Shown: in pieces, positions 33,098-39,662 of the stretch
Numbering within the stretch: the stretch's first letter is position 1
Layout: every line of letters starts with the position of its first letter
Assembly (NCBI GenBank): GCA_021531615.1
Contig: JADYUE010000020.1
Location: 1 to 39,662 of the forward strand
Direction of reading: 5' to 3'
From: Fusobacterium varium
Lineage (GTDB): Bacteria > Fusobacteriota > Fusobacteriia > Fusobacteriales > Fusobacteriaceae
Length of the DNA: 39,662 nt
Notes under the pieces: model-generated
The model's database searches: none
What the model saw: only the letters and a program-made list of their open reading frames with translations
What the model was told of the DNA's origin: nothing
Program-made: the position numbers and the translations under genes

Positions 33098-34066
33098 ATG
33101 AAGATTTTTGACGGACATGCTGATATTTGGTTTGATGTGGCATCTAAAAGAAAAAAGGGGTTAGAAAATATAGTAAAAAATTATCACTATGATAGATTTA
33201 ATGCTGGAAAAATCATGGGAGGAATTTTTGTAGCTTATCTTGATGATGAAAGTGTTGTTGTAGATGATGAAAAAGAAATGATGTTTATGGTAAACTCTGC
33301 AATGCACGAATTGAGAGAGAATCAAGATCTATTTAATATTATAAAAAATCAAGGGGATTTCAACAGAGGGCTTGTAAGTGAAAAAATGAATGTTCTTATG
33401 GGAATAGAGGGATTAAGAGCTATAAAAGAGAATCTTGATTGGTTGGATACTTTCTATGCTCTTGGATTTAGACATGCCTCTCTTACTTGGAATGAGCAAA
33501 ATGCTTTAGCCACAGGGGCTAGAGGAGATGAAAATAGAGGGATCACTCCACTTGGAATAGAGGCAGTAAAAAAATTGAATAGATTGGGAATGGTTGTTGA
33601 TGTTTCCCATGCTAATGAAAAAAGCTTTTGGGGAATCTATGAGGCAAGTAGTAAGCCTATTATAGCATCACACTCAAATGCAAGAAGCTTATGTGATCAT
33701 GTGAGAAACCTAAGAGATGAGCAGATAAGAGCAATTGCTGAAACAGGTGGACTTGTAGGGGCAGTGGCTTTTAAAGGCTTTGTAAGTGCCAATAAAGAGG
33801 AGCAAACTCTTTCAAAATATGTAGATCATATTGATCATATGGTGGATTTAGTAGGGGTAAAACATGTTGGAATAGGTTTTGATTTCTGTGAGTATCTATA
33901 TGATGATAGAGAGGGTAGAGATATGAATCCTCTTGGATTGGAAGATGCTTCAAAAGCTCAAGATGTAATTGCTGAGCTTAGAAGAAGAGGGTATAAAGAG
34001 GAAGATATTAGAAAAATAGCATATGAAAACTTTATGAGAGTAATAGAAAATACATTGATAAAATAA
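33098..34066 (+). CDS. M19-family membrane-type dipeptidase
   Basis: 322 aa from ATG 33098 (GGGGAG 8 nt upstream). Renal-dipeptidase motifs: DGHADIWFD (His-x-Asp zinc ligands), MGIEGLRAI (bridging Glu), VVDVSHANEKSFWG and PIIASHSNARSLCDH (His ligands), then GIGFDFCEYL. It hydrolyses dipeptides, fitting peptide fermentation. No signal peptide is seen, so it is cytoplasmic. Followed after 17 nt by the phzF-like gene. Confidence 0.92.
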   Translation: MKIFDGHADIWFDVASKRKKGLENIVKNYHYDRFNAGKIMGGIFVAYLDDESVVVDDEKEMMFMVNSAMHELRENQDLFNIIKNQGDFNRGLVSEKMNVLMGIEGLRAIKENLDWLDTFYALGFRHASLTWNEQNALATGARGDENRGITPLGIEAVKKLNRLGMVVDVSHANEKSFWGIYEASSKPIIASHSNARSLCDHVRNLRDEQIRAIAETGGLVGAVAFKGFVSANKEEQTLSKYVDHIDHMVDLVGVKHVGIGFDFCEYLYDDREGRDMNPLGLEDASKAQDVIAELRRRGYKEEDIRKIAYENFMRVIENTLIK

Positions 34067-34083
34067 TCTTATAGGGGTGGGAT

Positions 34084-34962
34084 ATGGAGAGAGAACTTTG
34101 GATATATGATTCTTTTACTAATGAGAAATTTAAGGGAAATCCAGCAGGAGTTGTGTTAGAGGGTAAGGGGTTAGATGAAGATCAGATGCAACTAATAGCT
34201 AGAGAATTGGGATATCCTGAAACAGTTTTTATTTTTAAAGATAGTTCTAAGATTAAAGTGAGATTTTTTACTCCTAAAGAGGAGATTGATCTGTGTGGAC
34301 ATGCTACCATTGCCTATGGAACAGCTCTTGTGGAAAGTGGTATGATTGATGTAAACGAGGGAGAAAATAGAATTGATATAGAAACAAATCTTGGAATTTT
34401 ACCAATTATAATAACAATGGAAAATAAAAAGATTAAAAATATTATGATGTATCAAGCTTCACCAAAATTATCTAAAGATTTTATTTTAGATAGAGAGAAA
34501 TTGGCTAAATCTCTGAATATTTCTAAAGATGATTTTAGAGAGGATATTGATATAGTAAAAGCTTATACAGGGGTATGGGATTTGATGATACCTTTAAAAA
34601 GTAAAGAGGCTTTAGATAATATAGATGGAAACATGAATTTAATAAAAGAGTTAAGTAGAGAGTTAGAAATTATCTCATTACACCCATTTTATTTAGATGA
34701 AAATAAGCAACTATATGCTAGAAATTTAGCCCCTATTGTGGACATAGATGAAGAAGCTGCAACTGGAACTTCTAATGGAGCTTTAACTTATTATCTTTAT
34801 TCTCTTGGAATAGTAAAAGATAGAGAGGAGATCTCTGTTATTCAAGGGGAGCAAATGGGAAGAAAAAGTGAAATAAGAGGAAAAATCCAAATTGAAAATG
34901 GTGAGGTAAAAGTTTTAATTGGTGGTACAGCACTTAAAATAATTGAGGGGAATTTAATTTAA
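34084..34962 (+). CDS. PhzF-family isomerase/epimerase
   Basis: 292 aa. The family opening YDSFTNEKFKGNPAGVV and the active-site Glu in GYPETVFI are followed by DLCGHATIAYGTAL and the C-terminal EEAATGTSNGALTYYLY. PhzF relatives are diaminopimelate-epimerase-fold isomerases that act on small ring or amino-acid compounds; most, as here, are not linked to phenazine genes. Substrate unknown. Last gene of its operon, ending at a strong terminator. Confidence 0.9.
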   Translation: MERELWIYDSFTNEKFKGNPAGVVLEGKGLDEDQMQLIARELGYPETVFIFKDSSKIKVRFFTPKEEIDLCGHATIAYGTALVESGMIDVNEGENRIDIETNLGILPIIITMENKKIKNIMMYQASPKLSKDFILDREKLAKSLNISKDDFREDIDIVKAYTGVWDLMIPLKSKEALDNIDGNMNLIKELSRELEIISLHPFYLDENKQLYARNLAPIVDIDEEAATGTSNGALTYYLYSLGIVKDREEISVIQGEQMGRKSEIRGKIQIENGEVKVLIGGTALKIIEGNLI

Positions 34963-34984
34963 AAGAAAACTTATATAATTGATA

Positions 34985-35026
34985 AAGATGCAACTATGCA
35001 AATGTGTAGTTGCATCTTATTTTTTT
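34985..35026 (+). terminator. Terminator of the dipeptidase-phzF operon
   Basis: A 12-bp perfect stem (AAGATGCAACTA with TAGTTGCATCTT) and a T-run. Confidence 0.92.
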
Positions 35027-35035
35027 AAGTAAAAC

Positions 35036-35064
35036 TTTACACAATCTTTACATTGAATTATATT
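35036..35064 (+). promoter_or_regulatory. Candidate promoter of ppx-ppk1
   Basis: TTTACA and TATATT separated by 17 nt, 55 nt before the ppx ATG. A second TATAAT nearer the gene lacks a -35. Confidence 0.5.
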
Positions 35065-35118
35065 TATTTTAACATTGAAAAGATATAATTTGAATTAAAT
35101 ATAGTTCAAGGAGGAGAA

Positions 35119-36063
35119 ATGAAGATGGAGTATGGAGTAATCGACATTGGTTCAAATACAATTAGGCTTTCTATTTTCAAATATAACAAAGAAGCTAACA
35201 CAGTAAAACTTATAACAAACAAAAAAATTATAGTAGGGCTTACTGGTTATGTAAAGAAAGGTCAACTTTCAGCTTTAGGTATAACAAAATTATGCCGTAC
35301 ACTTCAAAAATTGAAAATAAGTTTAGAAAACTTTGAAATAAAGGATTATTCAGTTTTTGCAACTGCTTCTTTAAGAAATATTTCAAATACAGAGGAAGTA
35401 TTGAAAGAGATTGAAAAAACAACAGGAATGAAACCAGAAATTATAGTTGGAGAAGAGGAAGCAAGACTTGATTTTATTGGAGCAAAATCTGGAATGAATC
35501 TTGAAAGAGGAATTTTAGTTGATATTGGTGGAGGAAGTACAGAGATTGTATTATTCAACAATGGGGAGATAGAAAGATTAACAAGTATTCCAATAGGAGC
35601 TCTTAATCTTCAAAATAAAATTGTAAAACATATAGTTCCAGAAGAAAAAGAGATTAAAAAAATGAGAAAAATTATAAAAGAAGCTCTTAAAGAGTTAAAT
35701 TGGGAGCATGAACAAAATTATAAATACCTTTATGGTATTGGAGGTTCATCAAGAGCTTGTATGAATATTATAAAAGAATCAAAAAATCTTCCATTAGAGG
35801 ATAAATCTTTCTTTGTTGAGGAACTTTATAATATTGTAGATATTTTAAAAAATGGTGGAACTTGTGAAGAAACAAAAGAATTATACAGATTGATTCCAGA
35901 AAGAATATTTTCTTTTGCAGGAGGAGCAGTAATTTTAAGAGAAATTGTTGATACCTTTGGTGTAGAAAAAGTTATCATTAGTAAAAATGGTGTAAGAGAA
36001 GGATATTTTATTGATAGAGTTATAAAAAAAGATGAAGAGAAGGTAGAAAATAATGAATCTTAA
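35119..36063 (+). CDS. ppx: Ppx/GppA exopolyphosphatase
   Basis: 314 aa, the short one-unit form with the two actin/hexokinase-like lobes only. Motifs: GVIDIGSNTIRLSI (phosphate 1), SVFATASLRN, VGEEEARLDF and the second phosphate motif VDIGGGSTEIVLF, ending with ISKNGVREGYF. It removes terminal phosphates from polyphosphate or pppGpp. AGGAGG lies upstream of two ATGs six bases apart; either could be used. It overlaps ppk1 by 11 nt, so synthesis and breakdown of polyP are co-expressed. Confidence 0.93.
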   Translation: MKMEYGVIDIGSNTIRLSIFKYNKEANTVKLITNKKIIVGLTGYVKKGQLSALGITKLCRTLQKLKISLENFEIKDYSVFATASLRNISNTEEVLKEIEKTTGMKPEIIVGEEEARLDFIGAKSGMNLERGILVDIGGGSTEIVLFNNGEIERLTSIPIGALNLQNKIVKHIVPEEKEIKKMRKIIKEALKELNWEHEQNYKYLYGIGGSSRACMNIIKESKNLPLEDKSFFVEELYNIVDILKNGGTCEETKELYRLIPERIFSFAGGAVILREIVDTFGVEKVIISKNGVREGYFIDRVIKKDEEKVENNES

Positions 36064-38194
36064 TAATTATATTGAAAATAGGGAGATTTCTTGGTTAAAA
36101 TTTAATGAAAGAGTGCTTGAAGAAGCAGTTAGTGAAGATAACCCACTTCTTGAAAGACTAAAATTTTTAGCAATATTCACTAGCAATCTTGATGAATTTT
36201 TCATGGTAAGAGTTGGAACAATGAACGATTATATAAAATATGTTCCAGACTATGTAGATGGAAAAACAGGAATGAATGCTAGAGAGCAACTTGAAAAGAT
36301 TTATGAAATATCAAATAGACTTTATCAAAAAAGAGATAAAGTTTTTGATAAACTTATGGAGCTTCTTGAAAAAGAAAATTTAAAAAAAGAGAAGATAAAA
36401 AATCTATCTAAAAAGGAGTTATCTTACCTAGAAAAATACTTTTTTAATAATGTATTTCCTATGTTATCTCCATTGATTATAGATACTTGGCATCCATTTC
36501 CCTTTATTCCTAACAAACAATTAAATGTTATAGTTTATCTATCTAATAAGAAAAAAGAGGTACTTGGAATGGTACCTGTTCCAAATAATATGGAAAGAGT
36601 TATTATGATAGATAAGGAACTTGGAAGATATGTACTTTTAGAAGAGGTAATTTTACATTTTGTAAAAAATATCTTCTCTATGTATGAACTAAAAGAAAGC
36701 TCTATTATGAGTGTAACAAGAAATATGGATATAGAAACTGATGTAGAAAACTACGATGAAAACCTTGATTACAGACAATATATGAAGCAAATTGTAAAAA
36801 CTCGTAATAAGTTAGAACCTCTTAGAATGGAGATACAATCTAGAATTAGCGAGAAATTTTTAGATGCTCTACTACAAAGATTAAATCTTTCAGAGGAGCA
36901 AGTATTTACTTTTAATTGTCCAATAAATTTAAGTTACCTATTTAATATCAGCAGTTTTTTACCACCAAATATAACAACAAAACTTTCTTATAGTGCTTTT
37001 TCACCAGTTGTTCATCCAATAGCAGATAAAAAACATAGTATGATAGATTTTATAGAGAAAAAAGATCTACTACTTTTCTATCCATTTGAAAGTATGAAAC
37101 CTTTCTTAAATTTGATAAAAGAGGCATCAGAAAGAGAAGATGTACAATCTATAAAAATAACTTTATATAGAATTTCAAAGGATTCTAAGTTGGCAGAATA
37201 TTTGATAAATGCTGTGGAAAATGGAAAAGATGTCACAGTTTTAATGGAGCTTAGAGCTAGATTTGATGAAACAAACAACATTGAGTGGGCTCAAAAATTA
37301 GAAGAGGCAGGTTGCCATATAATCTACGGAACAGACGGATTTAAAGTTCACTCAAAAATCTGTATGATAACTTATAGAAAAGATGGAGAGATCAAACATA
37401 TTACTCAAGTGGGAACAGGAAATTACAATGAAAAAACTTCAAAAATGTATACTGACTACTCTCTTATGACTTCAGATATAGAGATTGGAAGAGATGCAGA
37501 TATCTTCTTTAAAAATATGTCTTTAGGAAATCTTATGGGAGTATACAAAAAACTTTGGGTAGCTCCATCTAGTTTTAAACAAAATATCTTAAAAAATATA
37601 GAAAATGAGATAGAAAAAGTTAAAAGAGGAGAAGAGGGTAAAATAGTTATAAAATGTAACTCTTTTACTGATAAAGATCTTATAATAGCTCTGGCAGAGG
37701 CTTCTGATTTAGGAGTAAAAATAACTCTTGTCGTTAGAGGAATCTGTTGTCTTGTTCCACAAACAGAGGGAAAAACAAGAAATATAAAGGTTGTAAGTGT
37801 TGTTGGAAGATTCTTAGAGCACTCAAGAATATATAGTTTTGGAGATGGAGATGAACAAGTTCTTTATATAGCTTCTGGAGATATGATGACAAGAAATACA
37901 GAGCATCGTGTGGAAGTTGGTTGTCCAGTTCTTGATAAAGATATAAAAGAGAGAATCAATTCTCAAATAAAAACTATTTTAGAGGACAATCAAAAGGCTA
38001 GAGTATTAGAACCTAATGGAGAGTATAAGATTGTTTCTAGTTCAGAAAGTGAAAGAAAGATAAACTCACAAGAGGAGTTTATTAGAGAAGCTGAGAAAAA
38101 TGTTTATCAAATAATATTGGAAGAACCAAAGGTAATAGAAGAGAAAAAGTCTGTTAAAGAAGGATTCTTAAAAAAATTATTTCATTTTTCATAA
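36053..38194 (+). CDS. ppk1: Polyphosphate kinase 1
   Basis: 713 aa, the usual Ppk1 length. The N-domain starts ENREISWLKFNERVLEEA and contains FLAIFTSNLDEFFMVRVG. The phospholipase-D-like catalytic domains carry GTDGFKVHSK (the autophosphorylated His region) and FLEHSRIYSFGDG with the paired His, plus IASGDMMTRNTEHR. It makes polyphosphate from ATP at the membrane. The ribosome-binding site AAGGTAG sits inside the end of ppx. Confidence 0.95.
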   Translation: MNLNNYIENREISWLKFNERVLEEAVSEDNPLLERLKFLAIFTSNLDEFFMVRVGTMNDYIKYVPDYVDGKTGMNAREQLEKIYEISNRLYQKRDKVFDKLMELLEKENLKKEKIKNLSKKELSYLEKYFFNNVFPMLSPLIIDTWHPFPFIPNKQLNVIVYLSNKKKEVLGMVPVPNNMERVIMIDKELGRYVLLEEVILHFVKNIFSMYELKESSIMSVTRNMDIETDVENYDENLDYRQYMKQIVKTRNKLEPLRMEIQSRISEKFLDALLQRLNLSEEQVFTFNCPINLSYLFNISSFLPPNITTKLSYSAFSPVVHPIADKKHSMIDFIEKKDLLLFYPFESMKPFLNLIKEASEREDVQSIKITLYRISKDSKLAEYLINAVENGKDVTVLMELRARFDETNNIEWAQKLEEAGCHIIYGTDGFKVHSKICMITYRKDGEIKHITQVGTGNYNEKTSKMYTDYSLMTSDIEIGRDADIFFKNMSLGNLMGVYKKLWVAPSSFKQNILKNIENEIEKVKRGEEGKIVIKCNSFTDKDLIIALAEASDLGVKITLVVRGICCLVPQTEGKTRNIKVVSVVGRFLEHSRIYSFGDGDEQVLYIASGDMMTRNTEHRVEVGCPVLDKDIKERINSQIKTILEDNQKARVLEPNGEYKIVSSSESERKINSQEEFIREAEKNVYQIILEEPKVIEEKKSVKEGFLKKLFHFS

Positions 38195-38200
38195 AAGTAA

Positions 38201-38240
38201 GGCTGTTAAAAATTGTTAATCAATTTTTACAGCTTTTTTT
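38201..38240 (+). terminator. Terminator of ppx-ppk1
   Basis: GCTGTTAAAAATTG pairs with CAATTTTTACAGC (one bulge) followed by seven Ts. Confidence 0.9.
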
Positions 38241-38300
38241 AATTTAGCTATAACTATACTTAAAATCTAATATAAGCATCTATGAAATTTTACTAAAAGA

Positions 38301-38329
38301 TTGACAAGGGATAAAATAATTGTTATAAA
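38301..38329 (+). promoter_or_regulatory. Promoter of the OYE-family gene
   Basis: Consensus TTGACA and TATAAA with 17-nt spacing and an extended -10 TG (38321-38322). The leader to the ATG is ~150 nt, unusually long for this window, with no clear hairpin. Confidence 0.7.
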
Positions 38330-38487
38330 TGAAATAGTGGAAGAATCATTAAAAGAAATAATAAAAGTAGTTATAAAATTGAGAGGAGATATTTTCTAAA
38401 AAATTTAATATATTATTGATTTCTAGAAGATACTAAATTTATTTCTTTTGTATTCAGAACATAAACGTATTTTGAGGGGTGGCTTCT

Positions 38488-39546
38488 ATGAAAACTATTT
38501 TTGACAAAACAAACTTTGTAAATCTTCCTATTAAAAACAGGATTTTCAGAAGTGCTGTTTGGGAGGGAGTTGCAAAAAATGAACATATGACTGATGAGCT
38601 TTTCAGCATATATGAGGAATTAGCAAAAGGGGGAACAGGGGTAATTATAACAAGTTTTGTTACTATAAATCCAGATGATATTCCTGCTCCTAATATGTTG
38701 GGAATATATGACGATTCCTTTATTGAAGAATATAAAAAGCTTACAGATATGGTTCACTCTTATGGAGCTAAAATATTTATACAACTTGTAGCTGGAGGAT
38801 CTCAAGGTAGAAATAATGTTAATTTAGGGAAAACAATCTACGGACCTTCTACTCATACCAATCCAATTACAGGAATTGAAGCTGTGGAGATGTCAAAAGA
38901 GAAGATTGATGAAGTAGTAAAACTTTTTAGAGATGCTAGTGCAAGAGCTAAAAAGAGTGGTTTTGATGGAGTTGAAATTCATGCTGCTCATGGATATCTA
39001 ATCAGTCAATTTTTAAATCCTCTATTTAATAAAAGAGAAGATGAGTATGGAGGAGATGTTGATGGTAGAGGTAGACTTCTAATAGATACTTATCTTTCAG
39101 TTAGAGAAGCTGTTGGAGATGACTTTATAGTTGGTATGAAGATCAACTGTGATGACTTTGTAGATGGTGGATTTAACTTTGGAGAAAGCTCTTGGATATG
39201 TGAAAGAATGGCTATGATGGGAATGGACTTTATTGAAATCAGCGGAGGAAATGCTATTAGAAAAGTTACATCTCCAGAGGAAGAAAGCTATTTTAAAGCT
39301 TTTGCTAATATAATTGCTGAAGATAACAATATTCCTGTTGTTCTTGTTGGAGGAAATAGAGATATTGATAGCATAGAAGAGATTTTAAATAATAGTAGTA
39401 TTGAGTATTTTGCCTTTGCTCGTCCTCTTATTCGTGAGCCTAATTTAGCTAATAGATGGGAGAGTGGAGATAGATCAAGAGCTAAATGTATCTCTTGTAA
39501 TAGATGTAAAGGGGAAAATGGAGTAAGTTGTATTTTTAATAGATAA
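38488..39546 (+). CDS. Old-yellow-enzyme-family NADH:flavin oxidoreductase
   Basis: 352 aa from ATG 38488, with GAGGGG 8 nt upstream. It is a single TIM barrel. FMN and active-site motifs: IFRSAVWEGVA, FIQLVAGGSQGR, DGVEIHAAHGYLISQFLNPLFNKREDEYGG (partial here), and the phosphate site VVLVGGNRDI with FAFARPLIREP. It lacks the Rossmann part of 2-enoate/2,4-dienoyl-CoA reductases. It ends with a cysteine cluster, CISCNRC...C, at the place where those enzymes bind an Fe-S cluster. It likely reduces activated C=C bonds of small enones; substrate unknown. Monocistronic. Confidence 0.9.
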   Translation: MKTIFDKTNFVNLPIKNRIFRSAVWEGVAKNEHMTDELFSIYEELAKGGTGVIITSFVTINPDDIPAPNMLGIYDDSFIEEYKKLTDMVHSYGAKIFIQLVAGGSQGRNNVNLGKTIYGPSTHTNPITGIEAVEMSKEKIDEVVKLFRDASARAKKSGFDGVEIHAAHGYLISQFLNPLFNKREDEYGGDVDGRGRLLIDTYLSVREAVGDDFIVGMKINCDDFVDGGFNFGESSWICERMAMMGMDFIEISGGNAIRKVTSPEEESYFKAFANIIAEDNNIPVVLVGGNRDIDSIEEILNNSSIEYFAFARPLIREPNLANRWESGDRSRAKCISCNRCKGENGVSCIFNR

Positions 39547-39553
39547 TGTTAAT

Positions 39554-39592
39554 AAGCTGAGTAGATCAATTTAGATTTACTTGGCTTTTTTT
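39554..39592 (+). terminator. Terminator of the OYE-family gene
   Basis: A 13-bp stem with G-T pairs (AAGCTGAGTAGAT with ATTTACTTGGCTT) followed by TTTTT. Confidence 0.8.
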
Positions 39593-39642
39593 ATCGAGAA
39601 TGTGAAAAAAAGTCTGTAAATTAAAATAATAAATGCTTTAAA

Positions 39643-39662
39643 TAGCTTTCTATGATAAAATT
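39643..39662 (+). repeat. Left arm of a repeated hairpin, cut by the window edge
   Basis: TAGCTTTCTATGATAAAATT differs at one base from 26354-26373, the left arm and loop of the DUF1703 terminator. The right arm would lie beyond the window. Confidence 0.55.

Noticed and set aside
38286-38397. Open frame ending ...VVIKLRGDIF in the leader of the OYE-family gene
   Set aside because: Its only early start overlaps the TTGACA -35 box, with no ribosome-binding site. A decayed gene end is possible but not supported.
1-39662. CRISPR arrays, tRNA or rRNA genes, riboswitches, integrase or attachment sites
   Set aside because: No regularly spaced repeats, tRNA cloverleaf, rRNA segments, known riboswitch cores or integrase genes were seen on reading both strands by eye.

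Overview
The window is chromosomal DNA from a low-GC anaerobe, most likely a Fusobacterium. The evidence is the very AT-rich spacers and codon use, a thiolase-crotonase-3-hydroxybutyryl-CoA dehydrogenase operon for butyrate or amino-acid fermentation, a secreted single-domain flavin fumarate-reductase-like protein, a DUF1703 AAA-ATPase, and a pgpH-ybeY-dgkA order shared with Firmicutes. Species cannot be fixed from sequence alone. I see no rRNA, tRNA, CRISPR array, prophage or complete insertion sequence. Most genes are housekeeping or metabolic, separated by clear intrinsic terminators and promoters.

Layout. 1-5.0 kb (minus): a four-gene operon running leftwards: PLD-nuclease/SF2-helicase fusion, class I methyltransferase, a 74-aa unknown, and a PAPS-reductase-like protein with zinc-ribbon and ferredoxin domains. 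This resembles DNA repair or defence/modification cargo. 5.4-8.0 kb (plus): lepA and a GntR/FCD regulator. 8.1-8.5 kb: first copy of a structured repeat. 8.5-15.6 kb (minus): secreted flavoprotein reductase, RNase M5, thl-crt-hbd, and an orphan peptide-type binding lipoprotein. 15.7-17.1 kb: a decayed gene tail, a small membrane protein, a PheB-type ACT protein, and an IS150-like end that doubles as a terminator. 17.2-24.5 kb (plus): a DinG helicase with a RadC-like JAB domain, PgpH, YbeY, a DgkA-PAP2 fusion and a lipase-3-like hydrolase. 24.7-28.4 kb (plus): DUF1703 ATPase, M42 peptidase, DUF1275 membrane protein. 28.5-32.4 kb (minus): NagE PTS, second copy of the structured repeat, mnmA and a LysE-type exporter. 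32.6-39.6 kb (plus): two small proteins, M19 dipeptidase, PhzF-like protein, ppx-ppk1, and an OYE-family flavin oxidoreductase.

The most unusual item is the pair of about 320-bp intergenic repeats at 8134-8455 and 30262-30582. Both have the same orientation, and both are walled off from neighbouring genes by terminators or by a promoter facing away. Each has promoter-like boxes at its left end, a long imperfect hairpin of about 160 nt with 14-bp closing arms, a separate 3' hairpin followed by a short T-run, and no ORF. One inner stem shows an A-T to G-C compensatory change between copies, and the 3' stem shows a pairing-restoring change. The best reading is a multicopy structured non-coding RNA or a small non-autonomous mobile element; no known RNA family was recognised.

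Starts were moved from the longest ORF to the best ribosome-binding site in many genes. Promoters and terminators were found by eye, without a folding program, and no homology search could be run.
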